DNA of 45,658 bases from an uncultured Acidimicrobiales bacterium (GTDB taxonomy: Bacteria; Actinomycetota; Acidimicrobiia; Acidimicrobiales; SZUA-35): assembly GCA_937958015.1 (NCBI GenBank), contig CALGOA010000008.1:1-45658 (forward strand), in the 5' to 3' direction. The notes beneath the pieces are model-generated. The model was given only the letters and a program-made list of their open reading frames with translations, was not told the DNA's origin and searched no databases. The position numbers and the translations under genes were made by a program. Below, piece after piece: positions 24,112 to 32,299 of the stretch (positions are counted from its first letter, which is position 1; every line of letters starts with the position of its first letter).

Positions 24112-25047
24112 CTAGTGGGCCACCACCGTTAATCCGGCGGCATTGAGTTGGGCAACCAGGTCGTCGTCGCCGACCACGATCGCCCCGAGCGCTGATCGTT
24201 GGAGCCAACGGTTTCGCTCCTTCATCGCCGTTCCGGGCGCCGATGGATCCCCCGAGAGCACGATGTCGAAACTCGCCCTGCCGTAGACCTCATCGAATCG
24301 GGAGCGGAGATCGTCGTCCCACTTTGCGGCGGGGTCGGCAAATGGCAGCACGGCGGCGACAGGAATCCGGTGTTCGAGTGCCGTCTCGGCGGCCACCAAC
24401 TCGATGCCACGTCTCAGGCCGGTCACCAGGACGGCGTCGGGTCCCAGCGAAGCAACCGCGGCCTTCACCGCGTCGACCTGCTCGGAGGTCGGATTGGTGG
24501 ACCCGATGACCAGCAGTGCAGGGCCGATGGGCCAGGGAAGCTCGGCCGCCCCATCATCGGGCTCGAAATCCACTCCCCCCGCTCCATCGAGGCCCATCAA
24601 TTCATCCTTGGCGGCGACAGCCAACTGATCGGCCAACTCGTTCATCGGGTTGCCGGCATGTCCCTTCACCCACGTGAACGCCAACGTTCCCTCAGCCAGT
24701 CGAGGCACCGCCAGCTCGATGAGCGGCTCCCACAGGTCGCGATTGGCTACGGCCTTTCGCTGGCTGTTCTTCCAGCCTCGTTTGAGCCATCCCTCGTACC
24801 AGCGGTCTTTGAAGCAGTTCACCACGTAGGTGGAGTCGGAGAAGATGTGGATCGGCTGGTCGTTCGCCTCGATCGCGGCCAGGACGGCCTTCACCTCCAT
24901 GCGCTGATTTGTGGTGGGGTTCTCGGTCCCCGATTCGTGCGGTCCATCGGGGATCACCCACGCCCATCCGCCGGGTCCCGGATTACCCGAGCAGGCACCA
25001 TCGGTGTAGATGTCGGTGAAGACCCCGTGCAATGCGTCGGTTGCCAT
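24112..25047 (-). CDS. rnhA: RNase HI fused to a SLOG/DprA-like Rossmann domain
   Basis: 311 aa, about twice an RNase HI. Residues 8-150 are RNase HI: DGACSGNPGPGGWAW (Asp16), TNQRMEVKA (Glu51), FSDSTYVV (Asp71) and KGHAGNPMNELADQLA with the final Asp near 140 and the catalytic His. It cuts RNA in RNA-DNA hybrids. Residues about 175-311 form a second domain (ALLVIGSTNPTSEQVDAVKAA, then VLVTGLRRGIELVAAETALE and VAAVLPF) with the look of the SLOG/DprA-like superfamily, which binds nucleotides or nucleic acids. The link is my inference. The gene is divergent from aceE. Confidence 0.88.
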   Translation of the reverse strand: MATDALHGVFTDIYTDGACSGNPGPGGWAWVIPDGPHESGTENPTTNQRMEVKAVLAAIEANDQPIHIFSDSTYVVNCFKDRWYEGWLKRGWKNSQRKAVANRDLWEPLIELAVPRLAEGTLAFTWVKGHAGNPMNELADQLAVAAKDELMGLDGAGGVDFEPDDGAAELPWPIGPALLVIGSTNPTSEQVDAVKAAVASLGPDAVLVTGLRRGIELVAAETALEHRIPVAAVLPFADPAAKWDDDLRSRFDEVYGRASFDIVLSGDPSAPGTAMKERNRWLQRSALGAIVVGDDDLVAQLNAAGLTVVAH

Positions 25048-25092
25048 CGGTTGAGCCTACGAGCAGGGTGTCCAAGCCAATAGGATGACCCA

Positions 25093-27783
25093 ATGAGCAC
25101 GAACGGATTCCTCGGAAACTTCCCCGACATCGACTCCCAAGAAACGGCGGAGTGGCTCGAATCACTGGAAACGGTGAACAACGTGGCGGGCAAGACCCGG
25201 GCCCGGTACCTGCTCGGCCGGCTCAACCATCGTGCCAGCCAACTGCAACTGGGTACGTCCCAGACCACCTCGACCGACTACGTCAACACCATTCCGGCCG
25301 AGGATCAGCCGTTCTTCCCCGGCGACGAACACACCGAGCGCCGCATCCGTGCCTTCATCCGGTGGAACGCAGCCGCGATGGTTGTGCGAGCCAACAAGAA
25401 GTCCGACGGCATTGGCGGTCATCTCTCCACGTTCGCCTCGTCGGCGGCGCTGTACGAGGTTGGCTTCAATCACTTCTTCCGAGGCAAGGAGGATGGTCTA
25501 GCCGGCGACGCCATCTACTACCAGGGTCACGCCGCTCCCGGCATCTACGCCCGGGCGTACCTCGAGGGGCGTCTGCAGGAGGACCAGCTCGATAACTTCC
25601 GCATGGAGGTCGGCGGCAATGGCCTCTCCAGTTATCCGCATCCTCGTCTGATGCCCGATTTCTGGGAGTACCCAACCGTCTCGATGGGCCTCGCCCCCAT
25701 CAACAGCATCTACCACGCCCGCTTCAACCGTTATCTCTCGGACCGCAAGATCGAAGACACCTCCGGCAGCAGGGTCTGGGCATTCCTCGGCGACGGCGAG
25801 TCCGACGAGCCCGAGACCCTCGGCGCAATCTCCCTCGCCGCTCGGCACGGGCTCGACAACCTCACCTGGGTCATCAACTGCAACCTGCAGCGACTCGATG
25901 GTCCGGTACGCGGCAACGGCAAGATCATCCAGGAACTCGAAGCGGTCTTCCGGGGCGCAGGCTGGAACGTCATCAAGGTCGTTCACGGCAGCCGCTGGGA
26001 CGAACTCCTTCTCAAAGATGTCGATGGTGTGCTCCTGCACAAGATGAACACCACCGTCGATGGTGACTTCCAGCGCTACGCCGTCGAAGACGGCGCATTC
26101 ATCCGGGAGAAGTTCTTCGGCCCCGATCCACGTCTGCGCAAAATGGTCGAACATCTCTCCGACGATGACCTTCGGGCGCTGCCCCGCGGTGGTCACGATT
26201 ACCAGAAGGTGTTCGCGGCCTACAAGGCGGCCACCGAACACAAAGGTCAACCCACGGTGATCCTGGCCAAGACGGTCAAGGGCTGGACCCTCGGACCCGG
26301 TTTTGAGGGACGAAACTCGACGCACCAGATCAAGAAGATGACCAAGGCCCAACTCCTGGATCTCCGCGATCGTCTCTACCTCCACGACGAGATCCCGGCC
26401 GAGTCACTCGAGGATGGCGTTCCGCCCTACTTCCGTCCGGCGGAAGGCACCCCCGAGTACGAGTACATGATGGCTCGCCGCCGCGCCCTCGACGGATCGA
26501 TTCCCACTCGGATCGTTCGTGACCGGCGTCCATTGCCAGCCGCTCCCACCACTCCGTTCGAAACCTTCTACGAAGGCAGCGGTGGGCGCGAAGTGTCCAC
26601 CACCATGGCGTTCACCGCCATGTTGCGGGAGATGATGCGAGCCGAAGGGTTCGGCGAGCGGGTTGTGCCGATCATCCCCGACGAGGCCCGCACCTTCGGT
26701 ATGGACTCGATGTTCCGAGAGTTCGAGATCTACGCCCCCTTCGGCCAGATGTATGAGCCGGTCGACCACGAACTGCTGCTCTCCTATACCGAGGACAGCG
26801 ACGGTCAGATCCTGGAAGAGGGGATCACCGAAGCAGGAGCGACCGCTTCATGGATAGCCGCCGGATCGAGCTACGCCCATCAGGGTGTGCCGATGGTGCC
26901 GTTCTACACCTTCTATTCGATGTTCGGGTTCCAACGGGTCGGCGATCTGATCTGGGCTGCAGCCGACGCTCGGGTCCGCGGGTTCCTCATGGGAGCCACC
27001 GCCGGTCGGACCACGCTGATGGGCGAAGGCCTCCAACATCAGGATGGCCACTCGCATGTCCTGGCCAGCACGGTGCCTGCGTGCCAGGCGTACGACCCCG
27101 CGTTTGCCTACGAACTTGCCGTCATCATTCAGGACGGCCTCAAGCGCATGTACGAAGACGGCGAGGACATCTTCTACTACCTCACGATCTACAACGAAAA
27201 CTACGACCAACCCGCCAAGCCGGAGGGAAGCGAAGAGGGCATCCTGAAGGGCCTCTACCGTTGGGCCGATGCGCCCGAGGGCAAGGAACAGGTCGCCTCG
27301 ATCATGTTCAGCGGCATCTCGCACACGGCAGCCCGCGAGGCTCAGGCCGAACTGGCCGAACGTTTCGATATCGGCGTCGACCTATGGAGCGCTACGTCAT
27401 TCAAGCGCCTGCGCGAAGAGGCCCTCGAAGCCGAACGATGGAACAAGTTCAACCCCACCGCGGAACCCCGTACCGCGCATGTGACCGACCAGATGGCACA
27501 GAGTTCGGGTCCGGTGGTTGCGGTCACCGACTACATGCGCAGCGTCCCCGAGATGATCGAACGGTTCGTACCTCGACCATTCCGGGCTCTCGGCACCGAT
27601 GGGTACGGCCGCTCCGACGACCGGGTCGCGCTGCGTTCGTTCTTCGAAATCGACACGGCAAACGTGATCGTCGGGGTTCTTTCGGCGCTTTCTGAGGACG
27701 GGTCGGTGTCCAAGGAAACGGTCGCCGAGGCGATCGCCCACTACGGACTGGCCACCGACAGCCCAGCACCCTGGACCATCTAG
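25093..27783 (+). CDS. aceE: Pyruvate dehydrogenase E1, homodimeric type
   Basis: 896 aa, ATG 25093, near the E. coli AceE length. TPP-binding region GDGESDEPETLGAISLAARH through NCNLQRLDGPVRGN, then the Pyr domain with SYTEDSDGQILEEGITEAG and QHQDGHSHVLASTVP. It decarboxylates pyruvate and acetylates the lipoyl group of E2. Homodimeric E1 is the usual actinobacterial and gammaproteobacterial type. It does not sit in an operon with E2 or E3, which lie about 4-7 kb left on the other strand. It converges on the YchJ-like gene with a 12-nt gap. Confidence 0.97.
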   Translation: MSTNGFLGNFPDIDSQETAEWLESLETVNNVAGKTRARYLLGRLNHRASQLQLGTSQTTSTDYVNTIPAEDQPFFPGDEHTERRIRAFIRWNAAAMVVRANKKSDGIGGHLSTFASSAALYEVGFNHFFRGKEDGLAGDAIYYQGHAAPGIYARAYLEGRLQEDQLDNFRMEVGGNGLSSYPHPRLMPDFWEYPTVSMGLAPINSIYHARFNRYLSDRKIEDTSGSRVWAFLGDGESDEPETLGAISLAARHGLDNLTWVINCNLQRLDGPVRGNGKIIQELEAVFRGAGWNVIKVVHGSRWDELLLKDVDGVLLHKMNTTVDGDFQRYAVEDGAFIREKFFGPDPRLRKMVEHLSDDDLRALPRGGHDYQKVFAAYKAATEHKGQPTVILAKTVKGWTLGPGFEGRNSTHQIKKMTKAQLLDLRDRLYLHDEIPAESLEDGVPPYFRPAEGTPEYEYMMARRRALDGSIPTRIVRDRRPLPAAPTTPFETFYEGSGGREVSTTMAFTAMLREMMRAEGFGERVVPIIPDEARTFGMDSMFREFEIYAPFGQMYEPVDHELLLSYTEDSDGQILEEGITEAGATASWIAAGSSYAHQGVPMVPFYTFYSMFGFQRVGDLIWAAADARVRGFLMGATAGRTTLMGEGLQHQDGHSHVLASTVPACQAYDPAFAYELAVIIQDGLKRMYEDGEDIFYYLTIYNENYDQPAKPEGSEEGILKGLYRWADAPEGKEQVASIMFSGISHTAAREAQAELAERFDIGVDLWSATSFKRLREEALEAERWNKFNPTAEPRTAHVTDQMAQSSGPVVAVTDYMRSVPEMIERFVPRPFRALGTDGYGRSDDRVALRSFFEIDTANVIVGVLSALSEDGSVSKETVAEAIAHYGLATDSPAPWTI

Positions 27784-27795
27784 CGGTCGAGAACC

Positions 27796-28179
27796 TCAGA
27801 CGTCGGCGGGCCCGACGTACACCCAGCGGCCCACATGGCGTTGAAACAGGCTCTTCTCGCTTTGGGCCCCGGGTTCACCACCTTCGACGAAGGCGGCGGT
27901 GAAGCTCACGGTCCCGGTTGAATCAAACGCTCCGCCTTCGCTGGTGTCGTGAATGGTGAGACCGGTCCACTGGCGTCCACCGTCGGCATGAATGACCCGG
28001 GGAGTGCGGTTCGGAAGCCAGGAGTGTCGCAGGTATCCGATATCCGACTTCGCAAAGGCCGAATACCTCGACCGCATCAGATCCTCGGCGGTAACGGCCG
28101 GTTTCCGCCCGCTGTGGATCGCGCCGCAACACTCGACGTACGTCTGCCCTCGTCCACAGGGACACAGTTCGACACTCAT
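27796..28179 (-). CDS. YchJ-family SEC-C motif protein
   Basis: 127 aa from ATG 28179 (MSVELCPCGRGQTYVECCG). The CPCGRG...CCG Zn-binding SEC-C motif is at residues 6-18, followed by AVTAEDLMRSRYSAFAKSD..YL..SW, the hallmark of the UPF0225/YchJ family with an NTF2-like domain. Family function is not established. The longer frame to 28377 adds only unrelated sequence. Confidence 0.88.
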   Translation of the reverse strand: MSVELCPCGRGQTYVECCGAIHSGRKPAVTAEDLMRSRYSAFAKSDIGYLRHSWLPNRTPRVIHADGGRQWTGLTIHDTSEGGAFDSTGTVSFTAAFVEGGEPGAQSEKSLFQRHVGRWVYVGPADV

Positions 28180-28234
28180 GTCCCCAAACGGTAGCGGGAC
28201 AAATTCCTGCATCTGAATTGAACACAGTGGCGCA

Positions 28235-28774
28235 GTGGCAGGTGTGCGTGTGAAAGAACGACCGATGTCCCGACGGGCCGTAGCGCCCGCGCCCGACCGG
28301 CTCGGGGTGTTTTCGATGCCCGAACCCTCGCTGCCTGAATCCTCAAATGCCGCGGCGTCGCAACCGTTGCGGGTCAAGACGGTGCAACGAACCGAGGAAC
28401 GGTCTCACCGGCTCCGCGAACTCGTCACCGACACCCTCATGATTGGACCGGTGATGGGGGCCACCCGGCGCCGCGTCTCGATTGGCGCCGGTGCGGTGGC
28501 GTTCGTGCTCGTCGGCATGGTTCTGGCCCCCGCTCTGGGCGGTACCGATCCCGCACCGGTCGACGCTGTTCCTGCCGGGCTGGTCCTCACCTCTCCAGAC
28601 GCCCCGGTGGCCAGCACTCCCCTGCCATCCATTCAGTCGCGTCCCCTCGCACCGACGACGACGCTGCCGACCACCTCGATCTCGCTCGCCCCACCAACCA
28701 CGATCGCCGACATCACCCCGACGACCGAGGCCCCTCGGGTGCTGGGTAAGGGAACGCTGAGTCAGAACGACTGA
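28235..28774 (+). CDS. Single-pass membrane protein with Thr/Pro-rich tail
   Basis: 179 aa from GTG 28235; ATG 28265 (MSRRAVAPAPD) is an equally plausible start. A charged cytoplasmic part of about 80 residues (RTEERSHRLRELVTD) precedes one TM helix (about 84-102, IGAGAVAFVLVGMVLAPAL) and a Thr/Pro/Ser-rich extracytoplasmic tail (TTTLPTTSISLAPPTT). No family recognised. It lies directly upstream of the retron-like RNA (36 nt), on the same strand. Whether it belongs to the retron or is an independent host gene cannot be told from one sequence. Confidence 0.65.
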   Translation: MAGVRVKERPMSRRAVAPAPDRLGVFSMPEPSLPESSNAAASQPLRVKTVQRTEERSHRLRELVTDTLMIGPVMGATRRRVSIGAGAVAFVLVGMVLAPALGGTDPAPVDAVPAGLVLTSPDAPVASTPLPSIQSRPLAPTTTLPTTSISLAPPTTIADITPTTEAPRVLGKGTLSQND

Positions 28775-28809
28775 ATCCGCAACTACACCGCTGTTAGGGT
28801 CTTGGTAAT

Positions 28810-28824
28810 GGCGGAACGTTCTGA
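28810..28824 (+). repeat. Retron a1 (inverted repeat, left)
   Basis: GGCGGAACGTTCTGA, perfectly complementary to 28955-28969. Flanking bases do not extend the pairing on either side (T/T outside, G/G inside). Confidence 0.85.
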
Positions 28825-28954
28825 GCCTGGCAACGGACCTGCGGTCCAACGCCACCTCCGGGGTACCCCCGGGGAGTCGAAGTGGTGCCTAGCCATCGCG
28901 TCGAATGCAAATTGGCAGGCTGCGCCTGCGTCCCTGCACTCACAACAAACCGAG

Positions 28955-28969
28955 TCAGAACGTTCCGCC
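28955..28969 (+). repeat. Retron a2 (inverted repeat, right)
   Basis: TCAGAACGTTCCGCC, the perfect reverse complement of 28810-28824. In retrons the pairing of a1 with a2 places the branching G next to the RT priming site. Confidence 0.85.
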
Positions 28970-28986
28970 TCTCTTCGCCGCCGCTC

Positions 28987-30366
28987 ATGACCCGGGTACC
29001 GGCCCATCGGATCGCTGCTAGACGGCGCCGTCGCGTGGCCGAGATCATCGCCACCGCCTTCATCGACGGCGCCTGGCATCCCCCACTCATGGCCGGCAGG
29101 GCCGCCCACGATCTGGGCCTGGACCGGAGCCCGAGACCGATGGTTCCTCCCCGTTGGCTCGCCGACCAAGCGGCACTGGTCACCGCCGAATGGCCCGACC
29201 CGGTGGAGGATCCCCGACCACTGGCCAATCGCCTTCGGACCGAACTAGATCAACTGGAGCCCGAGGACGACCAACTCCTTCGATGGATGAATGGGATACC
29301 CCGTGTTCCCGGTTCGTCCTGGGAACCACCCAAGATCTTTCGGTTGCTCACCATTGCAATGGACGAGCCGCGCTGGCCCGTCCGCACGATCGACACCGTC
29401 GGCGACCTTGCTCGTATGTTCGGACTGGATGTGAACGAGTTGCTCTGGTACGCAGACGTCAAGTCGTTGGAACGCTCGGTGGAGTCGGAAAATCTACGGC
29501 ACTACAGCTATCGCTGGGTCCCCAAACAGCGGGGTGGATCCCGTCTACTGGAGATCCCGAAGCAGAACCTGAAAACCTTCCAACGCCAGATCCTCGCAGA
29601 CATCCTGAACCACATCCCACCCCATCGGGCCGCCCACGGGTTCACCGTCGGCCGATCGATCCAGTCCTACGTCGCCCCCCACTGCGCCCAATCGGTGGTA
29701 ATACGGCTGGACCTTCGGAACTTCTTCGCAACCGTCCCGATGAATCAGGTGATCGCCATTTTCCGATCGTGTGGGTACGCCAACGAAGTAGCCCATCTGC
29801 TCGCAGGGCTCACCACCAACTCGGCCCCACGCAAGGTGCTTTCGGGACACGGCGAAGATGTCCTTCGGGGCCCACACCTTCCGCAGGGATCACCGACATC
29901 GCCGGCACTCGCCAACCTGGCGGTGTATCAACTCGACGCACGACTGACCGGCTTGGCGAAACGATTCGAGGCTCGATACACCAGATACGCAGACGACCTC
30001 GCCTTCAGCGGCCCCCATGATCTACTGCGCAGGTCCGACCGATTCGTCGAACTGGTGACCTCGATCGTCCGGGACGAGGGATATGCGATCAACCCCAGGA
30101 AGACGTCGATTCGGTCCCAGAGCGACCGCCAGGTGCTCACGGGCCTGGTGGTGAATCAACACCCAAATATTCACCGAACCGACTACGACCGGCTTCGAGC
30201 CATCCTCCACGACGCCAGCATCAACGGCGCCACCGCCGCCAATCGGTCGGGACACCCTCAGTTCCGTTCGTACCTGCAGGGCCACATCGGCTTTGTGCAG
30301 TCCACGAATCCGAACCGGGCGATCAAACTGTGGCGGCTGTTCGATGCGATCGATTGGTCCTCCTAG
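28987..30366 (+). CDS. Retron-type reverse transcriptase with long N-terminal extension
   Basis: 459 aa from ATG 28987; the frame runs back to 28882 through the RNA, so this first ATG after a2 is preferred although no clear Shine-Dalgarno is seen. Residues 1-130: a basic helical extension. RT domain about 135-400: VPKQRGGSRLLEIPK, AHGFTVGRSI (216-225), RLDLRNFF with catalytic Asp242, LPQGSPTSPALANL, and YTRYADDLAF with Asp336/Asp337. LTGL (384-387) is the retron region-Y motif (usually VTGL). Region X, normally NAxxH, reads YVAPH (228-232). The C-terminal thumb ends IKLWRLFDAIDW. The extension and the APR..GP insertion before LPQG resemble myxobacterial retron RTs (from memory). It would make branched msDNA from the upstream RNA. 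Confidence 0.93.
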   Translation: MTRVPAHRIAARRRRRVAEIIATAFIDGAWHPPLMAGRAAHDLGLDRSPRPMVPPRWLADQAALVTAEWPDPVEDPRPLANRLRTELDQLEPEDDQLLRWMNGIPRVPGSSWEPPKIFRLLTIAMDEPRWPVRTIDTVGDLARMFGLDVNELLWYADVKSLERSVESENLRHYSYRWVPKQRGGSRLLEIPKQNLKTFQRQILADILNHIPPHRAAHGFTVGRSIQSYVAPHCAQSVVIRLDLRNFFATVPMNQVIAIFRSCGYANEVAHLLAGLTTNSAPRKVLSGHGEDVLRGPHLPQGSPTSPALANLAVYQLDARLTGLAKRFEARYTRYADDLAFSGPHDLLRRSDRFVELVTSIVRDEGYAINPRKTSIRSQSDRQVLTGLVVNQHPNIHRTDYDRLRAILHDASINGATAANRSGHPQFRSYLQGHIGFVQSTNPNRAIKLWRLFDAIDWSS

Positions 30367-30406
30367 CCGAACTACAGCTGCGGCCTGACCTGCCGATACA
30401 TCCTTG

Positions 30407-31435
30407 GTGGAATCAACTACCGCCAGCCCTGAGTTGATCGTCGACGTCCAGAACGTTCATCGGTCCTTCGGAGACGTTCACGCCCTGAACGATCTCACCA
30501 TCAAGGTCCCCAAGGGATCGATCTCGGTCCTCCTCGGGCCGAACGGTGCCGGCAAGACCACCGCCATCCGGATGATCACCGGCGCCCTCGGGCCCGACGT
30601 CGGAACCGCCCGGGTCTTCGGACTCGATCCGGTCTCCAACGACGGCGAGGAAGTTCGCCGCCGCTGCGGCGTTGTCAGCGCCAAACCGAGCCTCTACGAC
30701 CGTCTGTCGGGCTGGGACAACCTTCGTTACTCTGCCGAGTTGTACGGCCTCGGGCGAGGCGGCAACGCCGATGTCGCCATCCGGGAAGCTGCAGCGAAGT
30801 TCGCCATCGAACACGCACTCGACCAGGAGGTCGGCGGATACTCGACAGGCATGAAGACCCGTCTCGCACTTTCCCGAGCCATCCTCCACGACCCCGAGTT
30901 GCTTCTGCTGGATGAGCCCACCTCGGGTCTGGATCCCGAGTCTGCGGTGGCGGTGCTGGAGCTGATTCGGAACATGACCGGCGAAGGGCGCACCGTTCTG
31001 ATGTGCACCCACTTGCTGCTGGAGGCCGAGGGCCTGGCCGATGAGGTCGTGATCATGCAGCACGGCACATCGCTCGAGTGGGGCACCCCGGCCGATCTGG
31101 CCGACCGGTATCTACCGGAGAAACGAATCCACATCGCCACCACGCTGCCCGAACACCTGGCCTCCCTGCAGGGAATGCCGGGTGTCGATTCCTTCGATGT
31201 CGCCGACACCAACGCCGTGGTGGAGGTCAAGAGCCTCGATGCGGTACCCGACATCATCAATCGTTTGGTCGCCGCCGGTGCACTGATCACCTCCGTGACC
31301 CCGTTTGTCCCCAATCTCGAGGACATCTACTTTGCGGTTCGTCGCGACAAGGGATCATCCGCCGACGAACTTCCACCACCCGCCGCCCCCACCGCCCGAC
31401 CGTCACGCAGCCGCGTGGCGGAGATGGCTCGATAG
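30407..31435 (+). CDS. ABC transporter ATP-binding protein
   Basis: 342 aa from GTG 30407; TTG 30404 is the alternative. Walker A GPNGAGKT, Q-loop region VVSAKPSLYDRLSG, Walker B LLLLDEPTSGLDP and the H-loop in CTHLLLEAE are all intact; the signature motif is YSTGM rather than LSGGQ, as in many ABC-2 export ATPases. A C-terminal extension of about 90 residues ends in a Pro-rich basic tail. It is 38 nt after the RT stop, followed 9 nt later by its permease. It energises export of an unknown substrate. It is probably a host exporter rather than a retron effector. Confidence 0.9.
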   Translation: MESTTASPELIVDVQNVHRSFGDVHALNDLTIKVPKGSISVLLGPNGAGKTTAIRMITGALGPDVGTARVFGLDPVSNDGEEVRRRCGVVSAKPSLYDRLSGWDNLRYSAELYGLGRGGNADVAIREAAAKFAIEHALDQEVGGYSTGMKTRLALSRAILHDPELLLLDEPTSGLDPESAVAVLELIRNMTGEGRTVLMCTHLLLEAEGLADEVVIMQHGTSLEWGTPADLADRYLPEKRIHIATTLPEHLASLQGMPGVDSFDVADTNAVVEVKSLDAVPDIINRLVAAGALITSVTPFVPNLEDIYFAVRRDKGSSADELPPPAAPTARPSRSRVAEMAR

Positions 31436-31444
31436 GAGACCGCC

Positions 31445-32299
31445 ATGTTTGGACTCGACATCTCACGAATTCGCACCGTCGCTCGAACCGACCTCAAGCA
31501 GCTGAAGCAGGCCAAGGACTTCTGGGTTCCGATGACGCTGCTCGGCTCATTCTTCTTCGTTGTGATCCCCACGATCCTTCTCGTTACGATCACCTCGATC
31601 GGCGAGATCGGGGTCGTTGATCAGATCTCTGACACCCTCGACGTGCTGCCAGCCGCGGCCCAAACGCAGATTCCCGAAACCACCGACTCGGGAGCACCGG
31701 TCTCCGACGCCGGCCGCACCGCCTACGCACTGGCGGTCTTCCTGTTCGCACCGGTGGCCGTGATCGTCCCGCTCACCATCTCGACAGCGGTGGGTGCGGC
31801 AACCATCGTGGGCGAACGCGAACGCGGCACGGGTGAGTTCCTGGCCCACTCCCCCGCTGGAGTGCGCGAGATCTACCTGGGCAAGCTCATCGCTTCTCTG
31901 ATCCCCGGTTACATCACGACCGTCGTCGGATTTGGGCTCTACAGCCTGATCGTCAACCTGGTCGTCGGTCCCGAGGTAGGCGGATGGTTCTTCCCCACCT
32001 TCCAGTGGTGGGTGATGATCGTGTGGGTTCTGCCCCCGTTCCTCGCCATCTGTCTGTCGCTGGTACTGCGCCTCTCGGCCAAGGTTCGTTCGACTGCCGC
32101 CGCCCAGCAGGCATCCGGTCTGGTCAGCCTGCCGCTCATTATGATCGCTTACAGCCAGAGCACCGGCGTCCTCTTCGGAGCCGGCTACCTGCCGTTCGTT
32201 CTCGGTGCGGTGGCCTGGGGTGCGGCGTTGTTCTTCCTCGCCCGGGGTGTTCGCAGCGTGACCCGTAGCCGCCTACTGGGTGTCGCCGCCGGAATCTGA
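31445..32299 (+). CDS. ABC-2 type transporter permease
   Basis: 284 aa, ATG 31445 preceded by TAGGAGACC (good Shine-Dalgarno). About six membrane segments: one near 27-50, a long external loop with PETTDSGAPVSD, then helices near 93-120, 145-170, 180-200, 215-240 and 252-272. IVGERERGTGEFLAHSPAG between helices is the typical coupling segment of NatB/ABC-2 permeases. Forms an exporter with the ATPase just upstream. TGATG links it to the next gene. Confidence 0.88.
   Translation: MFGLDISRIRTVARTDLKQLKQAKDFWVPMTLLGSFFFVVIPTILLVTITSIGEIGVVDQISDTLDVLPAAAQTQIPETTDSGAPVSDAGRTAYALAVFLFAPVAVIVPLTISTAVGAATIVGERERGTGEFLAHSPAGVREIYLGKLIASLIPGYITTVVGFGLYSLIVNLVVGPEVGGWFFPTFQWWVMIVWVLPPFLAICLSLVLRLSAKVRSTAAAQQASGLVSLPLIMIAYSQSTGVLFGAGYLPFVLGAVAWGAALFFLARGVRSVTRSRLLGVAAGI

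Larger units (their letters stand above)
28810..28969 (+). ncRNA. Candidate retron msr-msd RNA
   Basis: A 160-nt region closed by a perfect 15-bp inverted repeat: a1 28810-28824 and a2 28955-28969. A1 is followed by GCC, so G28825 in a TGAGC context is a candidate branching guanosine. Inside: hairpin GGACC-TGC-GGTCC (28835-28847), a GC-rich hairpin 28856-28876 inside a CCAC/GTGG pair (28852-28885), then an msd-like part with outer GTGC/GCAC (28885-28888 with 28936-28939), a perfect GCAGGC-TGC-GCCTGC hairpin (28915-28929), and an alternative 8-bp stem 28887-28920. TAGGGT at 28795-28800 is a possible -10 box. The msr/msd boundary near 28885 is inferred. The RT gene starts 17 nt after a2. Confidence 0.8.

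Noticed and set aside
24112-25047. RNase HI-SLOG protein as a dedicated retron component
   Set aside because: It is 4 kb away on the other strand, and RNase HI is a normal housekeeping gene; proximity alone is not evidence.
25498-26385. Antisense 295-aa ORF opposite aceE
   Set aside because: Shadow of a GC-rich coding frame; no domain recognised and no gap for it.
28882-28986. RT start at 28882
   Set aside because: That start lies inside the candidate msr-msd RNA and adds 35 residues (Cys-containing) without RT-family similarity; ATG 28987 follows a2.
28987-30366. RT as a group II intron maturase or diversity-generating RT
   Set aside because: There is no maturase/X or HNH domain, no intron domain V, and no variable/template repeat pair; LTGL, YADD and the upstream a1/a2 fit a retron.
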